DNA of 64,000 nt from Paenibacillus xylanilyticus (GCF_009664365.1 NZ_CP044310.1:4028501-4092500); one strand, 5' to 3'; positions 29,065-40,501 are shown, numbered from the stretch's first letter. Program-made: numbers and translations. Notes: a model not told the origin generated them from the letters alone.

Positions 29065-29625
29065 TTATAGATTAAATCTTTTCTTGATGGCTTCTGCCAC
29101 CTCTTCAGGACTTTTATGTGTGTTATTGATTCGAATATAGTGCTCATGTGTAAATTCTCCCGGGACTGAATTCAGTTGGTGCTTGTTCATGCTTTCTAGC
29201 AAATCCTGTTCAGACCATTCCACGTTTCGCTTCGTTGCCTTGTGCAGCAGCCGGTGAGGACTCCGGTTACGTTTCAATCGCTCCGGCATATCTGCCTCCA
29301 ATTCGACATAACACACCTGTCCGCCCTGAGCAGTGAACAGCTCACTGATTTTACGGATATATTCTGCATCCTCTATGGAATCAAACGCCCACACGTATGT
29401 AAAGATCAAGCCTGGAAGATTGCTCTTCGCCACTTCTTCAAAAATTTCCTGACGAAACAGACTCACCAGTCGTTTACCTTGAGGTGTACCATAACTGAAA
29501 TAGGGAGATACCAGTTCGATGGTCATGTGATTATGAAACAACTTCAGATCCGTGATCTTCTCCAGTTCCTGGCCGACGGTCATCTTCCCGACCGCTTGTG
29601 GACCAAAAATGATGACAAACTTCAT
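29065..29625 (-). CDS. P-loop nucleotide kinase-like protein
   Basis: The 186-residue protein starts MKFVIIFGPQAVGKMTVGQELE, with Walker A GPQAVGKMT at residues 8-16. The rest is kinase-like: a strand GLIFTYVWAFDS, VCYVELEAD, then a basic lid-like stretch RLKRNRSPHRLLHK, and a final helix. It resembles the shikimate/adenylate kinase-type small P-loop proteins found in Bacilli as AAA or hypothetical kinases, substrate unknown. ATG 29625 has AGGAGG nine bases upstream; longer reading to 29733 adds 36 residues without support. Confidence 0.85.
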   Translation of the reverse strand: MKFVIIFGPQAVGKMTVGQELEKITDLKLFHNHMTIELVSPYFSYGTPQGKRLVSLFRQEIFEEVAKSNLPGLIFTYVWAFDSIEDAEYIRKISELFTAQGGQVCYVELEADMPERLKRNRSPHRLLHKATKRNVEWSEQDLLESMNKHQLNSVPGEFTHEHYIRINNTHKSPEEVAEAIKKRFNL

Positions 29626-29783
29626 CCCATCACTCCTCCTTTGGATATAAATTACTTGAATTTTCTGGACATTCATCCATAATACCTCTTTAAAAGCAAA
29701 TAAAGAAGAGATTCGAGTTCCCCTTTTTTTCATCAGGAGCTTTAGAATCTCTTAATTCATATTCTTAAATATAATATTCAAAT

Positions 29784-30872
29784 TTAGCGCCCAATCAACG
29801 CCCAGCCCCATTTCATTCGCCGTAATCCAATCGCTACTACCCAAGAGAGCAGCAGGGCAACGACGTATGACAGTAGTATGCCAAGACTAAAATGCCGGGC
29901 CAGTTCCACCGAGAACTCCCGTCTCCAGAATAACAATACTAATGGGTGCATCAAGAATACGCCGAAGGCCACTGTACCCAGTGAGTCGAAGAGACGATGA
30001 ATCCGATGTGCTCGATCCCGCTTTTTTGCCGCTATTCGTTCACATCCCATCAGCAATAACAAACATGCAGAAAGTGTAAACAAATTCCGGAACAAAAACA
30101 GCAAGGTATACTGCACGATTGGTATTGCAGTTAAGGATGTTTTTATGTAGACACTGCCATATATAAATATAAAAGCTCCGCTTAAAAAGGCCAAAATTAA
30201 AAGATAGCGGTATGAACGCAGTTTCTCCAGAGAAACGTTAAAGTTCAGGCCAATCCACGCGCCAAACCCAATAACGATCAGATAACTCGGCAGTAGACTT
30301 CCCATTCGTTCGAAGTGAAACTGAAGATGCAGCACATAAAAGACAGCCTGAGCTGCAATGAAGAATAAAGGCAGATAACGCTTAAATAAACGAAACCGGG
30401 TTAGTGATAATAGTAACGGAAATACTACATAAAACTGAAGAATAATAAGAAAAAAGTATAAGTGCGTATGGGCCGTTCCTGTGAGCAATTGTTTAAGAAA
30501 AAACGTAAAATGAGACATTGGATCATGACGTGCCAGCAGCTGTTTGACCCCAAAATAAATGAATGACCACATCACATAAGGCACAAACACATAGAGCAGA
30601 CGTTTTTTATAAAATCCGAACATCCACCCCGGTTCCTTCACCCTGGCACTATAATTGTAGAACAAAACAAGCGAGGACAAAAACAGAAACGCAGGCACCG
30701 CAAATTGCAGTATACTGTTCCAGAAAAAATAAAAATCATGGCCCTGTGAATGAGTGGGATAATGGGTAACTGCTGTGGATGTTGCATGGATGGCAACCAC
30801 CGCCATGATGGCAATAGCCCGAAACAGATCCAGATATTCAATTCGCCGGGGCCGATTAACCGGTTGATTCAT
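29784..30872 (-). CDS. Acyltransferase 3 family membrane protein (OafA/WecH-like)
   Basis: The 362-residue integral membrane enzyme has about ten hydrophobic segments and begins RIEYLDLFRAIAIMAVVAIHATS, with the conserved catalytic-site His of the family in that first helix. Later FGVFLMHPLVLLFWR matches the C-terminal block. Members O- or N-acylate cell surface sugars or lipids using acyl-CoA. No polysaccharide cluster is nearby, so the target is unknown. It lies alone between small enzymes. Confidence 0.9.
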   Translation of the reverse strand: MNQPVNRPRRIEYLDLFRAIAIMAVVAIHATSTAVTHYPTHSQGHDFYFFWNSILQFAVPAFLFLSSLVLFYNYSARVKEPGWMFGFYKKRLLYVFVPYVMWSFIYFGVKQLLARHDPMSHFTFFLKQLLTGTAHTHLYFFLIILQFYVVFPLLLSLTRFRLFKRYLPLFFIAAQAVFYVLHLQFHFERMGSLLPSYLIVIGFGAWIGLNFNVSLEKLRSYRYLLILAFLSGAFIFIYGSVYIKTSLTAIPIVQYTLLFLFRNLFTLSACLLLLMGCERIAAKKRDRAHRIHRLFDSLGTVAFGVFLMHPLVLLFWRREFSVELARHFSLGILLSYVVALLLSWVVAIGLRRMKWGWALIGR

Positions 30873-31011
30873 GATAAAACCTCACTTATGACTGATATGG
30901 GATGATAGTTTCCGGCCGCAATCCAGATTCTACACTTCATTGTAATCAGCCTGAGAGGGTTATACAATCGATATCTATATTATTTTCGTCAATCCACACA
31001 CATATTCAACA

Positions 31012-31545
31012 TTATTCGACATTATCAATCCAGAATCGCTCCACTACGTTACCATCTGGCTCAACATAATGTTGATCCTGCACTCCTCCATTACGAAGAA
31101 TGACTTTTTTGGAAGCGATATTGTGGGCGTCGCACACAACCAGCACTTTGGTAATTCCAAGCTCCCTAGCCTTAACCAGGCTCAGTTCAAGGATCTGTGA
31201 CCCATAATGGTTCCGACGCTCATCTGGACGAATTCCATAGCCGATATGTCCACCACTGTTGAACAGTTTGTCCGTAAGCTCATGCCTGATATTAACGGCT
31301 CCAACCATCTTGCCTGTCTCTGTCACAAGCCAGTATGTACTATCCTTGACCCACCCTTCCGGAATGTCGATTCCTTGTTCATTCCGATGAAGAGAGGCTA
31401 CCATTCCTTCAAAATCACTTGGATCTTTTGCAATAACCCAAGGTACCATCAATTCTCCACTTTGGAGCCAATCCTGATAAAATGCCATGTATGCTTCTTG
31501 ATAAACAATTGATGGTTTAACGAGTCTGACTTGTTCTTTTGTCAT
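31012..31545 (-). CDS. GNAT family N-acetyltransferase
   Basis: The 177-residue protein shows the GNAT layout: GEWVKDSTYWLVTETGK-type strands in outline, GHIGYGIRPDERRNHYGSQILELSL near residues 98-122 carrying the CoA-binding R-x-x-G-x-G variant (RRNHYGS), and a C-terminal strand with VCDAHNIASKKVILRNGG. The overall pattern resembles the YkwB/YesJ-type acetyltransferases. The acceptor is unknown. An AAAGGAGAG site precedes the start. Confidence 0.9.
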   Translation of the reverse strand: MTKEQVRLVKPSIVYQEAYMAFYQDWLQSGELMVPWVIAKDPSDFEGMVASLHRNEQGIDIPEGWVKDSTYWLVTETGKMVGAVNIRHELTDKLFNSGGHIGYGIRPDERRNHYGSQILELSLVKARELGITKVLVVCDAHNIASKKVILRNGGVQDQHYVEPDGNVVERFWIDNVE

Positions 31546-31596
31546 ACGAAGTACACTCTCCTTTCCCTAATACTACAACTACATTATATAAAAATG

Positions 31597-31633
31597 AAGA
31601 AGGACCTGCGTTAATGCAGATCCTTTTTTCAAT
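31597..31633. terminator. Hairpin terminator between GNAT and GH78 genes
   Basis: GGACCTGC pairs with GCAGATCC around GTTAAT, flanked by A-rich and T-rich runs. The best T-run (TTTTTTC) is on the plus strand, but the only gene ending here is the minus-strand rhamnosidase, so its direction is uncertain. Confidence 0.6.
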
Positions 31634-31683
31634 GTGCTTATATTCCTCTATCTATATTACTTTATGATTACGGGCACCGATTC

Positions 31684-34353
31684 CTACACACACTTGTATG
31701 TGAAATGGTAACTTCCCGATCCCAAATCAATCTTCACGTGAGATTCTTTCGTTTGAACACCCTGAAGATGCGGCACCTTGTGCAAAGGAAGACCATCCTC
31801 CATAACTGTCTGCAGGCTTGCACCCGGCAAAACAACGATACCCGTTACATTTGCGGGAATGGTTACATGCACTTCCATCTCATTGTGTTCCCCGCGATAC
31901 CAGCGGGAACCCACACGTCCATACATCGTATCAAGACTTGCTTCCACCCAATCCAAACCCGGACCAGGCTGCGGCTCAAAATGCACAACACGGAAGCCCG
32001 GAGATTTCTCATCGGAACGGATGCCAGCAACATAACGGTATAGCCACTCTCCAATCGCACCGTACGCATAATGGTTGAATGAATTCATATCTGCACTCCA
32101 TAGGCTTCCATCTTCTTTTATCCCGTCCCAATGTTCCCAGACAGTCGTCGCCCCTTTCGTCACCTGATACAGCCAGGACGGGTAGTCTTCCTGAAAGAGC
32201 AGCGTGTAAGCCAGATCATGATGACCCGTTTCGCTAAGTACCGGATTCAGGTATGGGGTACCCACAAAACCGGTTGTCAGATGATTCCCTGCATCTACAA
32301 TCAGTTTCCCCAGTTGGTCTATAGCCCGCTGTCTTGCCTTAGCATCCAGTAATTCAAAATGCAGGGCAAGAACATGGGCTGTTTGTGTAGGAACCGCCAA
32401 TTTCCCCGCTGGCGTAACAAATTCCTCACGGAATGCCGTTACAATATGTTCATGCAATTTTGCATAGTATGCTTCATCCTCGCCCTGCCCAAGAACTGCG
32501 GCCGTCTTTCTCACGAGTGAGACCGAATAGGCATAGAACGCCGTTGCCACAAAATCCTTGTCCGTCGCACCAATGTAGCTGTCCGGCTTGGAATCAAGTC
32601 CGAGCCAATCCCCAAAGTGAAATCCCGTGTTCCATAAGTATGGATTGTTACCTTGCTGATAAATATAATGAACCCAACGTTTCATGCTGTCATATTGCTC
32701 GGCAAGCAGTCTGATGTCCCCATACATCTCGTAAATGGTCCAGGGACAGATAACCGCTGCATCGCCCCAAGCAGCCGAGGAATGACTGGTATCTCCCCAG
32801 CCCTCTGAAGTTGAACCTCTTAGATCCGGAACGAAAAAGGGAATACCGCCGTCCTCGCCCTGATCTGCCTGTAGATCCCGCAGCCATTTTGTGAAGAAGG
32901 GGCCCGTGTTCATTAGATATGAAGCTGTCCGAATAAACATCTGGGCGTCGCCGGTCCAACCAAGACGTTCATCCCGCTGTGGACAATCTGTCGGTACGTC
33001 AAGAAAATTCCCCTTTTGTCCCCAGAGTATGTTGTGATGAAGCTGGTTTACAAGCGGGCTGGAGCATTGGAAATCACTTGTTCGCTCCATATCGGAGTGC
33101 AGCACCACTCCCCTAAAGTCATCTAGATTTATGGATTCCGCGAAGCCGATGAGCTTCACATAACGGAATCCCTGAAATGTGAAATGGGGTTCATATGACT
33201 CAACCCCCTCACCTTTTAACGTATATTGAATAGACTGCGCTGCTCCGCGCAGATTCTCGGTATAAAAGTTACCCTCATGATCCAAAATCTCAGCGTGTCT
33301 TAATTCAACGGTATGCCCTTGTTTACCCTCGATGTTGAATTTCACCCATCCCACCATATTTTGCCCCATGTCGAGCACAAGGTCTCCCTGTGGAGTTGTG
33401 ATCAAGGCGATAGGCTCGAGCTCCTGCACCCTGGTAACAGGTACGTTCTCCTGAGCAACGATAATATCCTTGGTATATTCCAATACATCCACAGGTGACC
33501 AGCGGGTTGAAGTGTTATCTGTCCAATCCGTCTCCAAGCGTGCATCGTAGGTCTCCCCCATGTAAATATCAGACATACGGATGGCACTGCTCGCCGTCTT
33601 CCAGTCTCCATTAGACAGAATGCTTTCTACCGTTCCATCCGCGTAGTCAATATGGAGTTCCAGCAGTAAAGCTGCTTGATCTCCGAATATCCTCTTTTCT
33701 TTATTCCATCCCAAATGACCTTTATACCAACCGTCACCAAGGTATGCACCCAAAACATTCCCACCTGCTTGCAGAAGATCAGTGACATCATACACCTGGT
33801 ATTGCAACCGCTTACCATAACTGGTCCATCCAGGCGTGAAATAATCCTGACCCACTCTCTTATTATTCAGGTGCAACTCATAGAGTCCAAGAGCTGTTAC
33901 ATAAATTCTTGCACGTGTTACCTCTTGTTTCAGTTCAAACGTCGTACGTAGGCGAGGACATGCCGTATCATGCTCATCTTTGGGTCTGGACGTAATCCAA
34001 TCAGCCTGCCACGAATTCTTGCTGTCCATCAGTCCCATTTCGAAGAATGCTGCTGCTGACCAGGCAGATTGCTCTTCATCAGCGTCCCAGACACGTATAC
34101 GATAATAATACCGGGTTCGTGCCTGAGGCTCCCAACCAGCCAGTTCCACATGGATGGACTGATCGGAGATGACTTTTCCGGAATCCCACACGGTCTGTTC
34201 ATGGCCATCCGTTAGAGATAATTGAATTTGATAGGCAGATTGAACGCAGTTTCGCTGGTCCGACTGCAATTGCCAGCTTAATCTGGGTGATTCGACATCC
34301 AGACCAATCGGATTTACTTTATACTCGCAACGAAGATGATTGATGGTCAACAT
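31684..34353 (-). CDS. Alpha-L-rhamnosidase (GH78)
   Basis: The 889-residue enzyme removes terminal rhamnose from plant glycosides and polysaccharides. The N-terminal beta-sandwich starts LTINHLRCEYKVNPIGLDVESPRLSW, a second sandwich carries DYFTPGWTSYGKRLQYQVYDV, and the (alpha/alpha)6 barrel has the hallmark DCPQRDERLGWTGDAQMF with the acidic catalytic cluster and the later TTVWEHWDGI. There is no signal peptide, so it is likely intracellular and acts on imported glycosides. ATG 34353 (AAAGGA upstream) is chosen; GTG 34389 would add 12 residues. It is divergent from an AraC regulator that probably controls it. Position between two PTS-beta-glucosidase modules suggests use of rhamnose-capped beta-glucosides. 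Confidence 0.94.
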   Translation of the reverse strand: MLTINHLRCEYKVNPIGLDVESPRLSWQLQSDQRNCVQSAYQIQLSLTDGHEQTVWDSGKVISDQSIHVELAGWEPQARTRYYYRIRVWDADEEQSAWSAAAFFEMGLMDSKNSWQADWITSRPKDEHDTACPRLRTTFELKQEVTRARIYVTALGLYELHLNNKRVGQDYFTPGWTSYGKRLQYQVYDVTDLLQAGGNVLGAYLGDGWYKGHLGWNKEKRIFGDQAALLLELHIDYADGTVESILSNGDWKTASSAIRMSDIYMGETYDARLETDWTDNTSTRWSPVDVLEYTKDIIVAQENVPVTRVQELEPIALITTPQGDLVLDMGQNMVGWVKFNIEGKQGHTVELRHAEILDHEGNFYTENLRGAAQSIQYTLKGEGVESYEPHFTFQGFRYVKLIGFAESINLDDFRGVVLHSDMERTSDFQCSSPLVNQLHHNILWGQKGNFLDVPTDCPQRDERLGWTGDAQMFIRTASYLMNTGPFFTKWLRDLQADQGEDGGIPFFVPDLRGSTSEGWGDTSHSSAAWGDAAVICPWTIYEMYGDIRLLAEQYDSMKRWVHYIYQQGNNPYLWNTGFHFGDWLGLDSKPDSYIGATDKDFVATAFYAYSVSLVRKTAAVLGQGEDEAYYAKLHEHIVTAFREEFVTPAGKLAVPTQTAHVLALHFELLDAKARQRAIDQLGKLIVDAGNHLTTGFVGTPYLNPVLSETGHHDLAYTLLFQEDYPSWLYQVTKGATTVWEHWDGIKEDGSLWSADMNSFNHYAYGAIGEWLYRYVAGIRSDEKSPGFRVVHFEPQPGPGLDWVEASLDTMYGRVGSRWYRGEHNEMEVHVTIPANVTGIVVLPGASLQTVMEDGLPLHKVPHLQGVQTKESHVKIDLGSGSYHFTYKCV

Positions 34354-34489
34354 AGGATAAACATTCCTTTCCATCGTGGTTTCCAACACAGGCTTACGCT
34401 ATAATTATACTAATCCCAATCAAGGAAATACCCGGTAATGAGGACTGTTTAACCCGGTAATTCGGCCATAACCTTAAGGAGGTGAAGAC

Positions 34490-35359
34490 ATGAACTCATC
34501 TGTGCACCTGTTAAAAAGTGAACTCTTCTTCAACTCCGAACTGCAGCTATTTGTGAATAGATGTACCGAAGACTTCAACCTGCCTTTCCATGCCCATGAT
34601 TTCTTGGAATACGGTTATGTTGCGGAAGGCGCGGGTTTCCATCACATTGATCAGGACATTGTCCCGGTTCAAAAAGGCATGCTGTTTGTCATCCCGGTGG
34701 GCGTTCCCCATGTATTTCGTCCATCATCCTCCAATGTCTCAGAGCATCCGCTTATCATATATAACTGTCTGTTCCATATAGAGCTGATACATAAACTGTC
34801 CCTCACCATTCAGGAAGAGGACATTCGAAGCCACCTGATCGATTTGGCCAACAATGAGGTCTCTTATATATCCATTGGTGATCCGAATCGTCAGATTGAA
34901 GAATTGATGGTGAAGCTCTACCATGAAACCTCCGTTGCGGGAATCGGTTCGTCCAGTATGTTATTCACACTCGTTTGCCAGCTTATCGTAACGACCTACA
35001 GACAGCTGTATCAGAAAAAGCACGGTGAACAAGGGCCCTCTTCCGATTTTGAATACATCCTTCAATATCTGGATCAGCATCTCGGCATGCGCATTCGCAT
35101 GAGTGATCTATCTCACCGATCAGGTTGGAGCGAAAAGCAAATTGGCCGCATGTTCCTAAGCTATACAGGACAGACGTTCAGCTCTTACCTCCAGCACCTG
35201 CGCATACAAAAAAGCCGTGAACTCCTGAAGAGCTCACAGCATAAAGTTAGCCTCATCGCCGAGCTTGTCGGCTACCGGGATGTAGACACATTCTACAACG
35301 TTTTCAAACGAATTACCGGGGAAACGCCGCTGACATATCGCAAAAAATCCAGAACCTGA
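34490..35359 (+). CDS. AraC family regulator, divergent from the rhamnosidase
   Basis: The 289-residue regulator has an N-terminal cupin sensor (FNLPFHAHDFLEYGYVAEGAG, then VPVQKGMLFVIPVGVPHVF) and C-terminal AraC helix-turn-helices (MRIRMSDLSHRSGWSEKQIGRMFLSYTGQTFSSYL and VSLIAELVGYRDVDTFYNVFKRITGETPLTYRK). It has an AAGGAGGTG site. The 136-base gap to the divergent GH78 gene is the likely site of action, with rhamnose or a rhamnoside as a plausible inducer. This link is by position only. Confidence 0.92.
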   Translation: MNSSVHLLKSELFFNSELQLFVNRCTEDFNLPFHAHDFLEYGYVAEGAGFHHIDQDIVPVQKGMLFVIPVGVPHVFRPSSSNVSEHPLIIYNCLFHIELIHKLSLTIQEEDIRSHLIDLANNEVSYISIGDPNRQIEELMVKLYHETSVAGIGSSSMLFTLVCQLIVTTYRQLYQKKHGEQGPSSDFEYILQYLDQHLGMRIRMSDLSHRSGWSEKQIGRMFLSYTGQTFSSYLQHLRIQKSRELLKSSQHKVSLIAELVGYRDVDTFYNVFKRITGETPLTYRKKSRT

Positions 35360-35388
35360 TGTCCTGGACCTTCCTTTTGCTACTTTGA

Positions 35389-35955
35389 CTAGCCACTTGC
35401 AGTCTCAAACAAGTCATCTATGTACGCCTTGGCCCCTTTCCAACTGGACATCAAGGGAAACGGATACTGTGCCCGCTCACTCCCATTCCACGGATGAGGG
35501 ATACAAATGACTTTCTTTCCCGCTTTCCAAGCCGGAATCAAATTATGTGCTCCGTCATCAATTAACAAGTCAAAGTTAATCAAATTTTTTCGTTTGCATG
35601 TGATAAACTGCTCCGCCGTGATAAAGGGCATATGGCGCTGAAGCCAGTTCCACTTTTCCACCACGGTCTTCGGATCTGCTGCCGTCACAATAATAACGTC
35701 ATAAGCTTCATTTAGCTTCTTCATTTCATCTACAACGTACTCGTCGTACAGCTCCAATTCCTCAAATAGTCCCGGCCGACCATAAAAAACTTCATGAGTG
35801 CTCTCCGGATGACGCAAGTGAGACGTATCCCAATGAGTCATATCCTCATAACGCAGCGGATGGGTCGGGAAATTGATGTTGTTGTGATAAATGGCTCGCC
35901 GGACCAGATGACAGATTGTATCATCCATGTCTACCGCAATGATTGGTTTTTTCAT
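35389..35955 (-). CDS. 5'(3')-deoxyribonucleotidase-like HAD hydrolase
   Basis: The 188-residue enzyme starts MKKPIIAVDMDDTICHL with the DxDxT nucleophile motif at residues 8-12, contains the motif II threonine in VIIVTAADP, and DLLIDDGAHNLI as the acidic motif IV. Family members (NT5C/YorS-like) dephosphorylate deoxynucleoside monophosphates. ATG 35955 has GGGAGGG upstream; an earlier in-frame start is less likely. It converges with the AraC gene. Confidence 0.85.
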   Translation of the reverse strand: MKKPIIAVDMDDTICHLVRRAIYHNNINFPTHPLRYEDMTHWDTSHLRHPESTHEVFYGRPGLFEELELYDEYVVDEMKKLNEAYDVIIVTAADPKTVVEKWNWLQRHMPFITAEQFITCKRKNLINFDLLIDDGAHNLIPAWKAGKKVICIPHPWNGSERAQYPFPLMSSWKGAKAYIDDLFETASG

Positions 35956-36034
35956 GTTATCCCTCCCCAGTACGAACACAGTATATCACCCCGGGTGTCA
36001 TGAAGCTATTCTTTTTACCAGCTCATCTATGGAT

Positions 36035-36083
36035 AAAAAAAGGCGCCCCCTGCGCCGCTCACCTGCCGCGCCTGGGGCTGCCA
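36035..36083 (-). terminator. Terminator of the second GH1 gene
   Basis: GGCAGCCCCAGGCGC pairs with GCGCAGGGGGCGCC across a GC-rich loop and is followed by seven T on the minus strand, just after the stop of the second GH1 gene. Confidence 0.9.
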
Positions 36084-36090
36084 TTTTGAA

Positions 36091-37578
<1,488 letters not shown>

Positions 37579-37584
37579 TTAAGA

Positions 37585-39504
37585 TTAAATTTGGGCTTTC
37601 AATACCTCTTGCCCAATCGTGATTTCACCCAAGTTCACTGGCTGAATGTCTTTATAATCCGCCGTGTTAGTAACCACCATGGCTGTTGTAATGTCATATT
37701 CTTTCGCAATTTGATCGAGTTCGAAGGAAAGCAGCTTGTCTCCGGCCTGTACGCGAGTTCCGGCTTCAACATGGGATTCAAAATATTGTCCGCGCAATTT
37801 GACTGTATTGATTCCCACGTGGATCAGGAGTTCCATGCCGTTATCACTGCGCACAACGATCGCATGTTTTGTTTTGAACACATTCATAACCGTTCCTGTT
37901 ACTGGAGATACGAGCTCGCCCACGCTTGGAACAAACGCAACACCTTTACCCATTAATTCATCGCCAAACGTTGGATCATTGACTTCTTTCAGCGGAATTG
38001 CTTTTCCTGTCATCGGAGCTACAGCTGTCGCATCACTTGTTGGTGTTGGTGCACCCATATCATCCACGTTCACCGCTGCTGCCTCATTTGAAGGCGCTGC
38101 TGCTGGAGCAGAAGAAGCACCAGGGGAGAATTGAGCGAGCGCTTCTGCGTCTCCTTCTTCTTCCTTGATTCCGAATACCGTAGACATAATCGCACCTACC
38201 ACGAAAGCAAGAATCATACCAATCAGGGAATACCAGAACGTTTGTCCAATCAGGGAAGGCAGTCCAGGAAGTCCGCCATTACCCGCAAGTACATAAGCCT
38301 TGGCTCCGAAGGCCAGTGCGAATCCGCCACCTACAGCACTACCGATCATGGCGGCAGCAAATGGCTTTTTGTATTTCATGTTTACCCCGTACATTGCCGG
38401 TTCAGTTACACCCATGAGGGCTGTAAAGCTGGTCGATAATGCAACGGTTTTGAGCTTATTGTCTTTTGCCCGGAAAAATACACCGAGCGTTGCTCCGGCT
38501 TGACCCATATTCGAGATATACGTCAGAGGCAAGAATTTATCAAAGCCAAGTGTAGCAATGTTGCTCAGGATAATCGGAACAAGTGCATAGTGCATACCTG
38601 TCATAATTATCAGCGCCATTGCACCGCCAAGCACGATACCTGCAATCAATCCGCCTTCATTCAGCAGCCAGTTAATCCCGCCAGACAATCCATTACCTAC
38701 AAATGTACCCAATGGACCGATCGCGATCAGCGTAACCGGAACCATAACAAGCAAAGTAATCAACGGAACAAGCAGCAGCTTCAAAGCGGCGGGAATTACG
38801 CGATCAACCCATTTCTCCACATAGGACATGAGCCATACAGCCAGCAAGATTGGTATAACCGATGATGCATAGCTTACTGCCGTTACCGGAATGCCGATAA
38901 AAGCAACGGATTCACCGCTGGAGAGCAGTGTGCTCATATCCGGATACATTAACGCCGTACCTAATGCAATCGCAACAAACGGATTACTGCCGAACTTGCG
39001 GGCCGCACTGACTGCAATCAGCAGTGGCAGGTAATGGAAGACGCCATCCCCGATGGCTGAGAGAATGCGATAGGTGTCCGTACCCGCCGACATCCAGCCG
39101 AGAGATACAAACAGGGCAAGCAAACCTTTGAGCATACCTGCAGCGGTGATTGCTGGCAGCATGGGTGCAAATACACCTGCAATCGTTTCAAATATTTTAA
39201 GAATTACATTTTTCTTGTTGTCCGATTTGGTCTCTTTCTTTTCCGAGCTCTGCTGCAGTGCCGGATGTTCTTTGACCATCGCATCAAACACTTTAGGTAC
39301 ATCATTACCAATAATGACCTGGAACTGGTCACCGGAGATGTTGGTCCCCATGACCTTGTCCAGCTTCTTGAGTGTACCGTTATCCACTTTGTCATTGTCT
39401 TTCAACTCAAAGCGAAGACGGGTAATACAGTGGTACACCGAGTTGATATTATTTGTGCCCCCAACGGCTTTGATAATTTCCTGTGCCGTTTCCTGATGGT
39501 TCAT
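37585..39504 (-). CDS. Beta-glucoside PTS transporter EIIBCA, copy 2
   Basis: The 639-residue fused transporter has IIB with Cys26 (YHCITRLRF), IIC with about ten membrane segments and MGVTEPAMYGVNMKYKKPF, a long Ala/Pro/Glu-rich linker, and IIA with phospho-His in ELLIHVGINTV. It is the counterpart of copy 1 in the same module order. Its leader contains a RAT overlapping a terminator. The linker is longer and more acidic than in copy 1, showing an old duplication or separate acquisition rather than a recent copy. Confidence 0.95.
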   Translation of the reverse strand: MNHQETAQEIIKAVGGTNNINSVYHCITRLRFELKDNDKVDNGTLKKLDKVMGTNISGDQFQVIIGNDVPKVFDAMVKEHPALQQSSEKKETKSDNKKNVILKIFETIAGVFAPMLPAITAAGMLKGLLALFVSLGWMSAGTDTYRILSAIGDGVFHYLPLLIAVSAARKFGSNPFVAIALGTALMYPDMSTLLSSGESVAFIGIPVTAVSYASSVIPILLAVWLMSYVEKWVDRVIPAALKLLLVPLITLLVMVPVTLIAIGPLGTFVGNGLSGGINWLLNEGGLIAGIVLGGAMALIIMTGMHYALVPIILSNIATLGFDKFLPLTYISNMGQAGATLGVFFRAKDNKLKTVALSTSFTALMGVTEPAMYGVNMKYKKPFAAAMIGSAVGGGFALAFGAKAYVLAGNGGLPGLPSLIGQTFWYSLIGMILAFVVGAIMSTVFGIKEEEGDAEALAQFSPGASSAPAAAPSNEAAAVNVDDMGAPTPTSDATAVAPMTGKAIPLKEVNDPTFGDELMGKGVAFVPSVGELVSPVTGTVMNVFKTKHAIVVRSDNGMELLIHVGINTVKLRGQYFESHVEAGTRVQAGDKLLSFELDQIAKEYDITTAMVVTNTADYKDIQPVNLGEITIGQEVLKAQI

Positions 39505-39528
39505 GATGTTTTCCTCCTCCTATTTTCC

Positions 39529-39588
39529 AATAAAAAATACCCGAACGAATACGACACGTCATGTGCGCGTCATTTCATTCGGGTATTG
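39529..39588 (-). terminator. Leader terminator of the second PTS gene
   Basis: AATACCCGAAT..GAC pairs with GTC..ATTCGTTCGGGTATT, followed by TTTTATT on the minus strand. The 5' arm overlaps the RAT. Confidence 0.85.
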
Positions 39589-39610
39589 CCTGATTGAACA
39601 GTAACAAGCC
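39582..39610 (-). promoter_or_regulatory. RAT antiterminator element of the second PTS gene
   Basis: A 29-nt element begins GGCTTGTTACTG and ends CAGGCAATACC on the minus strand. It lies between the antiterminator gene and the PTS gene, overlapping the leader terminator as required for LicT-type control. Confidence 0.85.
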
Positions 39611-39631
39611 CATGGGATATTCAGTTAAAAT

Positions 39632-40474
39632 CTAATTCTCTCGCTTGGTTTTCATTAACCGCTCCAGATGGAGCGTGAGATATAACTGTTCCGAGTGTGT
39701 CATGTCGTATTGATAATTCTTATGGATAAACGTTTCGATCTTGCCGATACACTTGAAGGTTTCCGGATAGTTTTTCCGAACCACCTCGTATAAATATTCC
39801 TCTGCATCATCATGCGTTGAATGGGTGATGACTCTCTGGCAGAAGTACTTCAAATGTGTGATGAAACGGAAATAGTTAACGCTATCTTCATCCAGTTCGA
39901 CATTGAAGTGATATTTGATAATGTTCATGATTTCCTGAAGCAGCTGCATGAGATGAGTCACATCGTTCATGGAATCATTGACTTCCGCATTAATGAAATG
40001 CAGTGCAATATTGCAAACCTCATCCTTGGGAAAATCAATATCCAGTCTTTCCTTTAATAGCGTGAGCGCTTCTCGGGCAACATCGTACTCCGCCTTATAA
40101 AAGTGCTGCACTTCCCAGGAAAGCGGATTCCTTGTAATCATGCCCTTTTCCATACGCTGAACGGCAAAATGAATGTGATCCGACAACGAGACATAGATCC
40201 CGTCACTGATCGTTTTATTCAGTTGCGTACGAGCCAGCGTTACGATATCATCCGTTGCCTGCAGAATTTCAATCGGCACTTCAGTGACGATGGACTTGAA
40301 TTTCTCATAGATCGATGCATCCTGAAGACGGAACACTTTCTCTATCCGTTCCTCATCAATCTCATCACCGACTTTGAACTTAAACCCGATACCCCGGCCG
40401 AGGATCAGCAGTTCCTGATTTTTGTCATCCACGGTACTGACAATATTGTTATTAAATATCTGTTTAATAATCAT
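39632..40474 (-). CDS. BglG/LicT family transcription antiterminator, copy 2
   Basis: The 280-residue antiterminator has the CAT RNA-binding domain (IIKQIFNNNIVSTVDDKNQELLILGRGIGFK), PRD1 with SLSDHIHFAVQRM and PRD2 with ALHFINAEV and LTLHLERL. It matches copy 1 in length and domain order. Its own leader has a RAT that overlaps a terminator, so it is probably autoregulated by antitermination, and its promoter overlaps a perfect cre. A GGGTGG site lies upstream of the ATG. Confidence 0.93.
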   Translation of the reverse strand: MIIKQIFNNNIVSTVDDKNQELLILGRGIGFKFKVGDEIDEERIEKVFRLQDASIYEKFKSIVTEVPIEILQATDDIVTLARTQLNKTISDGIYVSLSDHIHFAVQRMEKGMITRNPLSWEVQHFYKAEYDVAREALTLLKERLDIDFPKDEVCNIALHFINAEVNDSMNDVTHLMQLLQEIMNIIKYHFNVELDEDSVNYFRFITHLKYFCQRVITHSTHDDAEEYLYEVVRKNYPETFKCIGKIETFIHKNYQYDMTHSEQLYLTLHLERLMKTKREN

Positions 40475-40501
40475 TTTGGACCACCCGTTTTTTTTGAGGA
40501 T

